A stretch of 64,000 bases of DNA from Deltaproteobacteria bacterium (GCA_016182975.1 JACPFJ010000003.1:1-64000), one strand, 5' to 3'; positions 53,022-61,858 are shown, numbered from the stretch's first letter. Made by a program: numbers and translations. Notes: generated by a model from the sequence alone, not told the origin.

Positions 53022-54406
53022 CCCGTCTGGAAGTCAACGGTTTCAAGACCTTTGAAGATATGGCCATTGACCTTGCGCCATTTACGGTGATTATCGGCAA
53101 TAACGCCGCAGGTAAAAGCAACCTCTTCGACGTGATTCAGCTCATGGCGAGCCTTGCTACACGGGATGTTACGGAAGCGGTCAAGGAGATGCGCGGCGAG
53201 CCGATGGAGCTTTTTCGCCGGACAACCGGGGGACTTGCCAAGCAGATCACGCTGGCGGCGGAGGTGCTGGTTGATCCGGTGGTGCGCGATCCATGGGGAA
53301 GTGAAGTGAAGCTCTCTCACACACGAATCAGGTATGAGATCACGCTCGAACGGCGGGAAATAAAGCCGGGCATTGAACGTGTCCTGGTTGCCCATGAGAG
53401 CGCCACGCCCATATTCCGCAAAGATGATCTGTGGGCCGAGCGGCTGCGTCCTTCTGCTGCGTTTCGCAGCCACTATCTCAAATACGGCAGGCAGAAGCCG
53501 TGGTTGACAACTGAACAAAAACCGGAAGGATTGACCTTCAGTGTGCATCAGGATGGAAAGGCAGGCAGAAACCGCCCGGCCAGCGCCGCCGAGGCATCGG
53601 TTCTCTACAGTATTACCAACGCGGAATTCCCCCATCTTTTCGCTTTACGTGAAGAGATGCGTTTCTGGCGGTTGTTGCAGCTTGACCCGGCATTGTTACG
53701 CCGGCCGGTTTCTGCAACCGCTTCCGGTGTTCTGAACGCGGATGGTTCCAATCTTGCCGCCGTGCTGGCACACCTTAAGGCGGAAACCGCTACCAACATC
53801 CGCCCGCATGGGGTGCTGAGCGATATCGTGGCGGAACTGAACAACCTGATTCCGGGTATTACCAAGCTGGATGCTGAACTGCACGAGGCCAGCCGGGAGT
53901 ATCGTGTTGAACTTACCATGCGTGATGGTCTGCCATTTACCTCGCGGGTTATTTCCGACGGCACTCTGCGCGTTCTTGCTCTCGTTACACTTTTGCATGA
54001 TCCACGGCATCGCGGATTAATCTGTTTCGAGGAGCCGGAGAACGGGGTTCATCCGGCAAGAATCAAACTTTTAATCTCTCGCCTGCGGGAAATGGTCTCT
54101 CATCCTGAAACCACCGATGACGAAGAGTTCGCGCCGTTAAGCCAATTACTGCTGAACAGTCATTCTCCGGTGGTTTTATCGGCATTGGTCGATAAGGAGT
54201 TGCATCCCATTGACGGATCGATTCTGTTTGCCGATATCGCAACAGTAACAGACCCAGAAGCAAAGCAGCAACGCCGTAAAACCCGGTTACGGCCAGTTCG
54301 CCCCAAAGTACAGCCAAGCCTATGTGCGGATTTCGACAACTCTCATGCCTATGTTTCAGACTACGAAGTAAAACGTGTGCTAGAAACTGTAAGTACGGAG
54401 AACTGA
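53015..54406 (+). CDS. AAA_21/RecF-like ATPase
   Basis: LEVNGFKTFEDMAIDLAPFTVIIGNNAAGKSNLFD Walker A; GLICFEEPENGVHPARIKLL Walker B. Confidence 0.9.
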   Translation: MLTRLEVNGFKTFEDMAIDLAPFTVIIGNNAAGKSNLFDVIQLMASLATRDVTEAVKEMRGEPMELFRRTTGGLAKQITLAAEVLVDPVVRDPWGSEVKLSHTRIRYEITLERREIKPGIERVLVAHESATPIFRKDDLWAERLRPSAAFRSHYLKYGRQKPWLTTEQKPEGLTFSVHQDGKAGRNRPASAAEASVLYSITNAEFPHLFALREEMRFWRLLQLDPALLRRPVSATASGVLNADGSNLAAVLAHLKAETATNIRPHGVLSDIVAELNNLIPGITKLDAELHEASREYRVELTMRDGLPFTSRVISDGTLRVLALVTLLHDPRHRGLICFEEPENGVHPARIKLLISRLREMVSHPETTDDEEFAPLSQLLLNSHSPVVLSALVDKELHPIDGSILFADIATVTDPEAKQQRRKTRLRPVRPKVQPSLCADFDNSHAYVSDYEVKRVLETVSTEN

Positions 54407-54407
54407 C

Positions 54408-55073
54408 ATGCACTATCTTGGATTGGCCCTATACGCGGAAGGCCCGACCGACTATTCGTTCCTTCGTCCGTTGTTGCAGCGGCTCTGCGAAGATATCTGT
54501 ATGCAGGAGTCCGCTCAGCCGGTCGAGGTCAGTGAAGTTAACCCGCTGAATCATCCAGTTACGACAAATGACGAACCGCGAGAACACCGCGTACTTGCAG
54601 CAGCGAAGGATGCTTGCGGTTCCTGGAATGTGCTGTTTGTGCATGCCGATGGTGCCGGTGACAGTGTATGTGCCAGAGCCCACCAGGTACAGCCAGCAAT
54701 AGACCTTATTGAGCAAGAATTGGCTCGGGAAGGAACAGGAGTCGCCGTTATTCCGATTCGGGAAACTGAGGCTTGGGCGATTTGTGATGGCGACGCGTTG
54801 CGACAGGTTTTCGGTACGACTCTTAGCAATGAACAGATGGAACTCCCCCGTTTGCCCTCATTGGTAGAATCAGATCTCGATCCAAAGGAGACATTACGGA
54901 AGGCGTTTCTGAATACGTCTCCATCCGGACGACATAAAAAACAGGGCGTTTCTCCTATGCTCAATGCGTTGGGTGAACAGGTTTCCCTGCAACGGCTCAG
55001 AAGGCTGACGGCTTTTGCTACCCTTGAAGATGAATTGAAACAAGCTCTCCAGAAACTCAGGATATTACCATGA
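54408..55073 (+). CDS. TOPRIM-like DUF4276-family protein
   Basis: LGLALYAEGPTDYSFLRPLLQRL (EGxTD), NVLFVHADGAGDS, IPIRETEAWAICD acidic motifs. Confidence 0.75.
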   Translation: MHYLGLALYAEGPTDYSFLRPLLQRLCEDICMQESAQPVEVSEVNPLNHPVTTNDEPREHRVLAAAKDACGSWNVLFVHADGAGDSVCARAHQVQPAIDLIEQELAREGTGVAVIPIRETEAWAICDGDALRQVFGTTLSNEQMELPRLPSLVESDLDPKETLRKAFLNTSPSGRHKKQGVSPMLNALGEQVSLQRLRRLTAFATLEDELKQALQKLRILP

Positions 55074-56530
55074 CCACCAGCGCCCTCATCCAGAAAGTCT
55101 GGAACTTCTGCCACACCCTGCGCGACGATGGCGTCGGCTATGGTGACTATCTCGAACAACTCACCTACCTGCTGTTTTTGAAGATGGCGGACGAATACGC
55201 TCAGGAACCCTACAACCGGGACACCCACATCCCGAAGGGGCACGACTGGGCTTCGTTGCGCGGCAAAACCGGCGAGCCCCTGGAAGCACACTATCTGGCC
55301 ATTCTCCACAAACTGGGCACTGAGCCAGGCATGCTGGGGGCAATTTTCTTCAAGGCGCAGAATAAAATCCAGGACCCGGCCAAGCTGGCCCGACTGGTGC
55401 AGATGATCGACGCCGAAAAATGGGTCGGCATGGATACGGATACCAAGGGTGACTTGTACGAAGGATTGTTGCAGAAAAACGCCGAAGACACCAAGAGTGG
55501 CGCCGGTCAATACTTTACTCCCCGGCACTTGATTGATGCCATGGTTGCCTGTATCAGACCGGAGCCGTTGAAAACAATAGCTGATCCTGCCTGCGGAACC
55601 GGCGGTTTTTTTCTTGGTACTCACAAGTGGCTTACCCGGCCAGGAAGTACTCTCAATAAGAAACAGAAGGAGTTTCTGCGACACAAGACCTTCCATGGCA
55701 ATGAGATCGTGCCGAACACCCGCCGTCTCTGCCTGATGAACCTGTTCCTGCATAACATTGGCGAACTGGATGGCGAGCCGACGGTTGACCGTTCCGATGC
55801 CCTTATTTCAGAACCCAAACAGCGCTTTGATTACGTTCTGGCCAATCCGCCATTCGGCAAGAAAAGCAGCATGACTTTCACCAATGAGGAGGGTGAAGAG
55901 GACAAGGACGCCCTGACCTACGAGCGTCAGGATTTTTGGGAAACCACCTCCAACAAACAACTGAATTTCCTGCAACATATCGCCTCAATGCTCAAAGAAA
56001 CCGGCAAGGCCGCCGTGGTACTGCCGGATAATGTCCTTTTTGAGGGTGGCGCCGGGGAAAAAATCCGCAAGAAACTGCTGGAGAACTGCGATGTCCACAC
56101 CATCCTGCGCCTGCCCACCGGTATCTTCTATGCCCAAGGCGTAAAAGCAAATGTGGTGTTCTTCGATGCCAGGCCGAAGGACGGCAAGATCCACACCAAG
56201 GGGATATGGTTCTACGACCTCCGCACCAATAAGCATTTCACGCTGAAAACCAGAACACTGAAAGAGGATGATCTCAAAGAGTTCATCACCTGTTACAATC
56301 CGGAGAACCGGCACGAACGCCAGGAAGCCGAGCGCTTCAAATATTTCACCTATGACGAGCTTGTTGCACGCGACAAGGCAAGTCTCGATATATTCTGGTT
56401 GAAAGACGATAGCCTCGACAATCTGGATGAACTGCCACCGCCATACGTCCTGGCGCAGGAGATTATTGATCATCTCGAAGCTGCATTGAATTCATTCAGA
56501 GATGTGGCAGCGGGACTAACGCGCAACTAA
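55070..56530 (+). CDS. hsdM: Type I restriction-modification system methyltransferase subunit
   Basis: IADPACGTGGFFLG motif I; YVLANPPFGKKS NPPF motif. Confidence 0.96.
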   Translation: MTTSALIQKVWNFCHTLRDDGVGYGDYLEQLTYLLFLKMADEYAQEPYNRDTHIPKGHDWASLRGKTGEPLEAHYLAILHKLGTEPGMLGAIFFKAQNKIQDPAKLARLVQMIDAEKWVGMDTDTKGDLYEGLLQKNAEDTKSGAGQYFTPRHLIDAMVACIRPEPLKTIADPACGTGGFFLGTHKWLTRPGSTLNKKQKEFLRHKTFHGNEIVPNTRRLCLMNLFLHNIGELDGEPTVDRSDALISEPKQRFDYVLANPPFGKKSSMTFTNEEGEEDKDALTYERQDFWETTSNKQLNFLQHIASMLKETGKAAVVLPDNVLFEGGAGEKIRKKLLENCDVHTILRLPTGIFYAQGVKANVVFFDARPKDGKIHTKGIWFYDLRTNKHFTLKTRTLKEDDLKEFITCYNPENRHERQEAERFKYFTYDELVARDKASLDIFWLKDDSLDNLDELPPPYVLAQEIIDHLEAALNSFRDVAAGLTRN

Positions 56531-56551
56531 TCCACTGGAAGGCCACGTGAT

Positions 56552-56689
56552 ATGAGCGACATAAACATCTTCCGCCTCTCCGGTGATACCGTCACCGAAC
56601 TTGAATGCCATTCCGCCGCAATTATCAAATCGCCTGACGACCTGGAACAGGCCAAGCCGTTTATTGTGAAGAGCTATGAGGCGAGTTAA
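56552..56689 (+). pseudogene. Possible internally deleted remnant of a DUF5655/DUF91-like protein
   Basis: 45 aa MSDINIFRLSGDTVTELECHSAAIIKSPDDLEQAKPFIVKSYEAS: N-terminal signature followed directly by what resembles the C-terminal end. Confidence 0.4.
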
Positions 56690-56765
56690 TCTTGAACGAA
56701 GCACCATGTTTGTCATGTGATCAACACACCCAACATGAAACACCCCCGAATCAAAAGGAAACGAT

Positions 56766-57119
56766 ATGGCGGCAATATCCTTGAAACGTCAACAATACGG
56801 TGAACTCGTCCCCCAGGAAACCATCGATGGGGTTGTCCGTACCATTGCGGAACAGTTCCATCCCGAAAAAATCGTGCTGTTCGGCTCGTACGCCGGCGGG
56901 AACCCGACACCGGACAGCGACCTGGACCTGTTGGTCGTCATGGATTCGGATCAGCCGCGTTATCGTCGTCCCGTGCCGATTCACCTGCTATTCAGGCCGA
57001 AACCGTGCGCCATGGACATTCTGGTGTACACCCCTGAAGAGGTTAAAAAATGGAATGGCACCCAAAGTCATATTGTCACGGAAGCCTTCGCGTCCGGGAG
57101 GGTAGTGTATGAGCGCTGA
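56766..57119 (+). CDS. MNT-type minimal nucleotidyltransferase
   Basis: IVLFGSYAGGNPTPDSDLDLLVVMDSD (GSxAxGxxxxxSDxDLLV). Confidence 0.9.
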   Translation: MAAISLKRQQYGELVPQETIDGVVRTIAEQFHPEKIVLFGSYAGGNPTPDSDLDLLVVMDSDQPRYRRPVPIHLLFRPKPCAMDILVYTPEEVKKWNGTQSHIVTEAFASGRVVYER

Positions 57120-57495
57120 CAGGGAAATGGTTGCAGACTGGATTCATAAGGCGGAAAACGACCGCAAGGCAGCTTTGGCTCTGTTGAGCCTGGAAGGTAC
57201 ACCAAGCGACTCCATCTGTTTTCACGCACAACAGACGGTGGAAAAAGCCCTCAAGGCGCTTTTGATCTATCGTTCCGTAAAATTTCAACGGACACACGAC
57301 CTTGATATTTTACTTGATGTTCTTGATGACTCTGATTTTGAACCATACCGCGCCAGCACCCCGGTATTGACATCGTATGCCGTGGATGCCCGCTATCCGG
57401 GTGATTATGTCGAGCCGGAACGGGAGGAAGCGGCAGAGGCGGTTCAAATTGCAGGTGAAATTTACGATCTTGTAAAAAGTAAAATCGGCCTGTAG
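57109..57495 (+). CDS. HEPN-domain protein
   Basis: DWIHKAENDRKAAL, CFHAQQTVEKALKALLI, FQRTHDLDILLDVL. Confidence 0.9.
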   Translation: MSADREMVADWIHKAENDRKAALALLSLEGTPSDSICFHAQQTVEKALKALLIYRSVKFQRTHDLDILLDVLDDSDFEPYRASTPVLTSYAVDARYPGDYVEPEREEAAEAVQIAGEIYDLVKSKIGL

Positions 57496-57529
57496 CTGTA
57501 GATCACACAACCGAAAAGGAAAACCAACC

Positions 57530-57643
57530 ATGGCAATGACCGTTGAGATCAAGAACAACAAGCTCTGCATCGAAATCGACCTGGAGAAGCCAACACCATC
57601 GGCATCCGGCAAGACCCTGGTGGTTGCCAGCACACGGGGATGA
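57530..57643 (+). CDS. Short 37 aa conserved-looking ORF, possibly truncated
   Basis: MAMTVEIKNNKLCIEIDLEKPTPSASGKTLVVASTRG*; GGAAAA RBS; ATGA overlap with next ORF. Confidence 0.45.
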   Translation: MAMTVEIKNNKLCIEIDLEKPTPSASGKTLVVASTRG

Positions 57644-57903
57644 AGGCAGAGGTCTATTCAATCACCTACCGCATATCCTTGACGGATGCCCAGCAGGCCA
57701 AGCTCGACAGAAAATGGCCCGACGGCGACCCGTTCATCTCCTATGAGAAGATCGAGTCCCTGCTTGAACCGCTTCCGGTGGATGACCTCGACTGGTCAGA
57801 CCACACGGGACAATTTTTCTATTTTACCGTTCGCGGGGATAATATTGAGGACACCGTTGCCGAGGTCATCGAAAGGTTGGAGAGAAAATTGGGCAAGACG
57901 TGA
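57640..57903 (+). CDS. Small hypothetical protein
   Basis: 87 aa MKAEVYSITYRISLTDAQQAKLDRKWPDGDPF... Confidence 0.55.
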   Translation: MKAEVYSITYRISLTDAQQAKLDRKWPDGDPFISYEKIESLLEPLPVDDLDWSDHTGQFFYFTVRGDNIEDTVAEVIERLERKLGKT

Positions 57904-57932
57904 TTCTGCCCCGGTCGGCAATGGATTTCATC

Positions 57933-57980
57933 GGACAAGCAAAAAAGCCCCTGATTTCCCAAGGGCTTTTTTGCTTGTCC
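57933..57980. terminator. Perfect 18 bp stem terminator-like hairpin downstream of ssrA
   Basis: GGACAAGCAAAAAAGCCC - CTGATTTCCCAA - GGGCTTTTTTGCTTGTCC. Confidence 0.85.
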
Positions 57981-58001
57981 GGACTGTGCCGGACTTGTGA
58001 T

Positions 58002-58355
58002 TGGTGGAGGCGGCGGGAATCGAACCCGCGTCCGAAGAACCTACAATCTGAATTACTACACCGTTAGTCAGTTGCTCGATTTAACCGGCAGGCTGCGCAA
58101 CAGACAAGGCAGCAAACCAGCGGTCCCGTAGATCTCGGGCCGCGCTACGGGCGTTGCGCTTCCCTATCCGGTAGTGAATGACGCCCCCTTTGTACCACCG
58201 GCATCTTCATCGGGGACGCCTGTTAAGCTGCTAGAGCTACAGGAGTGTTATAATTGTCGGCAATTAATGCCGTTGCAGGTTTATTAAGGTCGGCCACCTG
58301 CCCCGACCCGGTGCAACCCAGATATTCACTTCCCCGTCGAAACCTTTACGCCCCC
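58002..58355 (-). ncRNA. ssrA: tmRNA, tag peptide ADNYNTPVALAA
   Basis: 5' GGGGGCGUAAAGGUUUCGACGGGG, 3' GGACGCGGGUUCGAUUCCCGCCGCCUCCACCA; tag ORF 58223-58261. Confidence 0.97.
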
Positions 58356-58367
58356 CTTTCAAAATCC

Positions 58368-58431
58368 GTTCAAAGTTCGAGGTTCAATGTTCAAGGTTTT
58401 GTATTTAACTTTGAACATAGAACCTTGAACC
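58368..58431. repeat. Quasi-palindromic intergenic repeat (GTTCAAAG/GGTTCAAT family)
   Basis: GTTCAAAGTTCGAGGTTCAATGTTCAAGG ... CTTTGAACATAGAACCTTGAAC. Confidence 0.85.
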
Positions 58432-58435
58432 GATG

Positions 58436-58894
58436 TCATTCTCTGTTCCGTCCCTTCAACACCTGGGACAGCTCGCGCTGCGTGTCCTTCTTCTTCATGT
58501 CCTCACGTTTATCGTACAGCTTCTTCCCTTTGGCAAGCCCTATTTCCACCTTGACGAGACCATCCTTGAAATAGAGCCGCAAAGGAACGACCGAGTAACC
58601 CTGTTCCCTGATCCGGCCGTACAGCCGGTCGATCTCGCGGCGATGCAGGAGCAGCTTGCGCTGCCGGTCCGGCTGGTGGTTCTGGCGGTTGCCGAAATCG
58701 TAGGGGGAGATGTTCAGGTTGTGCAGAAAGGCCTCGCCATCCCGTACCAGCATGAAGGAGTCGTTGAGATTGGCCTTGCCGGCCCGCAGGGATTTCACCT
58801 CGGTTCCTTGCAGCACCATCCCCGCCTCGAACTTCTCCTCGATGAAGTAGTCGTGATAGGCCTTCTTATTGTTGCAGATCAATTTTTCTCCCAT
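58436..58894 (-). CDS. smpB: SsrA-binding protein
   Basis: MGEKLICNNKKAYHDYFIEEKFEAGMVLQGTEVKSLRAGKANLNDSF...; upstream part of ORF to 59029 not expected. Confidence 0.95.
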   Translation of the reverse strand: MGEKLICNNKKAYHDYFIEEKFEAGMVLQGTEVKSLRAGKANLNDSFMLVRDGEAFLHNLNISPYDFGNRQNHQPDRQRKLLLHRREIDRLYGRIREQGYSVVPLRLYFKDGLVKVEIGLAKGKKLYDKREDMKKKDTQRELSQVLKGRNRE

Positions 58895-59037
58895 TTCATT
58901 ATAATAACAGATTCCCGGCCCGAAGGGAATGTTTATGGCGCGGCACTGCATAGCCAAAAACAGTCCCCGCAATGCAACAAAACGGCCAAGTCCGGCATTG
59001 ACAAAAGTGCGGCGCGGTACTATAAACAACGAACATA

Positions 59038-59212
59038 TTCCTCGTTAGAATGAGGCGTTAGCACAAACACAGGCTACTACCCAGAAACGTCGAGAGACGC
59101 CAATGCGGTCAACAGGTTTTGTCGGATTAAGGCTTAACCCAATGTAGCTGGTCCCAATCCTACGTTGTGCTCTGCCGAAAGTCGACCAGGGGGGAAGTGC
59201 TGCCGTCCTGTA
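59038..59212 (+). promoter_or_regulatory. M-box (ykoK leader) Mg2+ riboswitch
   Basis: CTCGTTAGAATGAGGC ... GGCTACTACCCAGAAACGTCGAGAGACGCCAATGCGGTCAACAGG ... AATGTAGCT: conserved M-box core. Confidence 0.85.
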
Positions 59213-59216
59213 TTCA

Positions 59217-59250
59217 TAAAGGCCCTTTCTCCGAGAGGGCCTTTTTCCTT
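59217..59250 (+). terminator. Intrinsic terminator (riboswitch expression platform)
   Basis: AAAGGCCCTTTCTCCGAGAGGGCCTTTTTCCTTTTT immediately before the MgtE-like ORF. Confidence 0.8.
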
Positions 59251-59265
59251 TTTGAGGTAGCAGCC

Positions 59266-60528
59266 ATGGAGACGGAGTTCAACGAAATATACCTGAGCGC
59301 GGTCATAGGGCGTTCGGTGATCAACAGCAAGGGGGACAAGCTCGGGACCCTGCGCGACCTGGTCATGGTGCCGGGCGAGGTGTTTCCCGAGGTCTCGCAC
59401 ATCGTCATCAAGGCCAGAAAGGGGATGAAAACCCTGCCGTGGGGCGAGGTGGCGCTGTTCACCCACGTGGTGATCTCCGCCGCCGGCGTCAAGCCGCCCG
59501 GCCTGACCGGCTACGAACCCCGCGAGGGGGAGATCCTCGTCAAGCGCGACCTTTTGGACAAGCAGATCGTGGACGTGGACGGCGCCAAGGTGGTGCGGGT
59601 CAACGACATCAAGCTGGGCAACCTGAACAGCAAGCTGTGCATCTTCTCGGTCGACATCGGCTTCCGCGGCCTGCTGCGGCGCCTGGGCTACGAGCGCCTG
59701 GGGGAGAAGGTCGCCGGAGCGCTCGGAAAGGAGATCCCCAACGCCGAGATCAGCTGGGAATACGTCCAGCCGCTGGAGGCCAACTCGTCCAAGCTGGCGC
59801 TCAACATCGCCCGCGACCAGATGAGGGAGATCCATCCCGCCGACCTGGCCGACATCATCGAAAACATCCCCATCCAGAGCATCCGCACCGTGCTGGACTC
59901 CATAGATGCCGAAACCACCGGCGAGACCATCTACGAGCTGGAAGCGGACATGCGCAACGTGGTCATCAGCCAACTGAACGACGAGCAGGTGACCGACATC
60001 CTCGAAGAGATGGAGCCGGACGAGGCGGCCGACGTGCTCAGCGACCTGCCGGAGCGCAAGGCCCAGGAACTGCTGGAGATGATGGACCAGGAAGATGCCG
60101 AGGACATACAGGAACTACTGGAGCACGAGGAGGACTCGGCCGGGGGCCTGATGACCCCGGATTATTTCCGCCTCTCCTCCGAGATCACGGTGGGCCGCGC
60201 CCTGGAGATGGTCCGGGAGATCGCCGAGGATGTGGAGACGATCTACTATGGCTACATTGTCGATGCCGAGGAGCGGCTGGAAGGGGTCGTATCCCTGAAA
60301 GGGCTGCTCCTGAACCCGCCGGAAACCCACATTACCGACGTGATGGAAGAGAACGTCAAATACGTCAGCATCGACGCCGAGCCGGAGGACATCCTGGAGA
60401 CGCTCGCCAAGTACGACCTGATCGCCGTGCCGGTCCTGGACGAGGATGACCGCATGGCGGGCATCATCACGGTCGATGACGTCCTGGCCCATTACCTGCC
60501 GAGAATTATCAAAAACAGGCGCAGATAG
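59266..60528 (+). CDS. Soluble MgtE N-domain + CBS protein with PRC-barrel-like N-terminus, no TM domain
   Basis: IHPADLADIIENIPIQSIRTVLDSIDAE, ILEEMEPDEAADVLSDLPERKAQELLEMM, EDSAGGLMTPDYFRLSSEITVGRAL, CBS; ends IITVDDVLAHYLPRIIKNRRR. Confidence 0.88.
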   Translation: METEFNEIYLSAVIGRSVINSKGDKLGTLRDLVMVPGEVFPEVSHIVIKARKGMKTLPWGEVALFTHVVISAAGVKPPGLTGYEPREGEILVKRDLLDKQIVDVDGAKVVRVNDIKLGNLNSKLCIFSVDIGFRGLLRRLGYERLGEKVAGALGKEIPNAEISWEYVQPLEANSSKLALNIARDQMREIHPADLADIIENIPIQSIRTVLDSIDAETTGETIYELEADMRNVVISQLNDEQVTDILEEMEPDEAADVLSDLPERKAQELLEMMDQEDAEDIQELLEHEEDSAGGLMTPDYFRLSSEITVGRALEMVREIAEDVETIYYGYIVDAEERLEGVVSLKGLLLNPPETHITDVMEENVKYVSIDAEPEDILETLAKYDLIAVPVLDEDDRMAGIITVDDVLAHYLPRIIKNRRR

Positions 60529-60548
60529 CACCGCATCCAGGGGAAGAC

Positions 60549-61847
60549 ATGTTTACCGGCATCTCGCTATTGAAATTCCTCAAGCCGCTCAAGAAGGTGA
60601 ATACCAGGAACATCCTCCTGTTCCTTGCCATCCTGGGGCCGGGCATCATCACCGCCAACGTGGACAATGACGCCGGCGGCATCACCACCTATTCACTGGC
60701 CGGCGCCAATTACGGTTACGCCTTGTTGTGGCTGATGCTCCCCACCACGATAGCCCTGGTCGTGATTCAGGAGATGTGCGCCCGCATGGGGGCCGTCACC
60801 GGCAAGGGGCTCTCCGACCTGATCCGCGAGTCCTTCGGGGTCAAGGTCACCTTCTACGTCATGATCGCCCTGCTCTTGACCAACATGGGCAACTCCATAT
60901 CCGAATTTGCCGGCATCGCCGCCAGCCTGGAGATCTTCGGCATCAGCAAGTACGTCTCCGTGCCCATCAGCGCCATACTCGTCTGGCTGCTGATCGTCAA
61001 GGGCTCCTACAAGACCGTTGAGAAGGTCTTTCTGGTGGCCTGCATGGTCTACATCGCCTATCCGATCGCGGCCTTCATGGCCGGCCCCAAATGGGATCTG
61101 ATCCTGAAGGCTTCGGTAACGCCAACCGTCAAGTCCGACAGCGCCTTCATCATGACCATGATAGGCCTGGTCGGCACGACCATCGCCCCCTGGATGCAGT
61201 TCTATCAGCAATCCGCGGTGGTTGAAAAGGGGATCACCGCCGAGCAGTACGCCTTTACCCGGCTGGACGTCATCTTCGGCTGCGTCATGGCGATCGTGGT
61301 GGCATTTTTCATCGTCGTGGCCTGCGCCGCCACCATCCACGTCCAGGGGCTCAAGGTCGAGACCGCGGCGGACGCGGCCACGGCCCTGAAGCCGCTGGTG
61401 GGGAGGCACGCCTCGACCCTGTTCGCCTTCGGCCTGTTCAACGCCTCGCTCTTCGCCGCCTGCATCCTGCCGCTCTCCACGGCCTTCTACATCTGCGAGG
61501 GGATGGGGTGGGAGTCGGGGGTTGACAAGGATTTCGAGCAGGCCCCCCAGTTTTTCTGGCTCTTCACCATCATCATCGTCATCAGCGCCGCCCTGATCCT
61601 GGTCCCCGACGCGCCGCTGCTCATGATCATGTTCGTCTCCCAGGTGGTTAACGGCGCGGTGCTCCCCTTCGTGCTGATCTTCATGCTGAAGCTGATCAAC
61701 GACCAAAACCTGATGGGGCGCCACACCAACGGCCCGGTATTCAACGTCATCGCCTGGATTACGGTGGTGGTGATGATCGCGCTGACCGTTCTCATGACGT
61801 TCGACATGGGTTTCCCCGGAGTGATCAAGCGATTCCTGACTTTTTGA
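60549..61847 (+). CDS. Nramp-family divalent metal transporter, non-canonical metal-site motifs
   Basis: 432 aa multi-TM; GPGIITANVDNDAGGITTYSLAGANYGYALLW; GTTIAPWMQFYQQSAVVEKG. Confidence 0.9.
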   Translation: MFTGISLLKFLKPLKKVNTRNILLFLAILGPGIITANVDNDAGGITTYSLAGANYGYALLWLMLPTTIALVVIQEMCARMGAVTGKGLSDLIRESFGVKVTFYVMIALLLTNMGNSISEFAGIAASLEIFGISKYVSVPISAILVWLLIVKGSYKTVEKVFLVACMVYIAYPIAAFMAGPKWDLILKASVTPTVKSDSAFIMTMIGLVGTTIAPWMQFYQQSAVVEKGITAEQYAFTRLDVIFGCVMAIVVAFFIVVACAATIHVQGLKVETAADAATALKPLVGRHASTLFAFGLFNASLFAACILPLSTAFYICEGMGWESGVDKDFEQAPQFFWLFTIIIVISAALILVPDAPLLMIMFVSQVVNGAVLPFVLIFMLKLINDQNLMGRHTNGPVFNVIAWITVVVMIALTVLMTFDMGFPGVIKRFLTF

Positions 61848-61858
61848 CGGGCGTCGCC

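Noticed and set aside
59439-60449. 336 aa plus-strand ORF overlapping the MgtE-like gene
   Set aside because: Alternate-frame Arg/Gly-rich artefact of the MgtE-like CDS.
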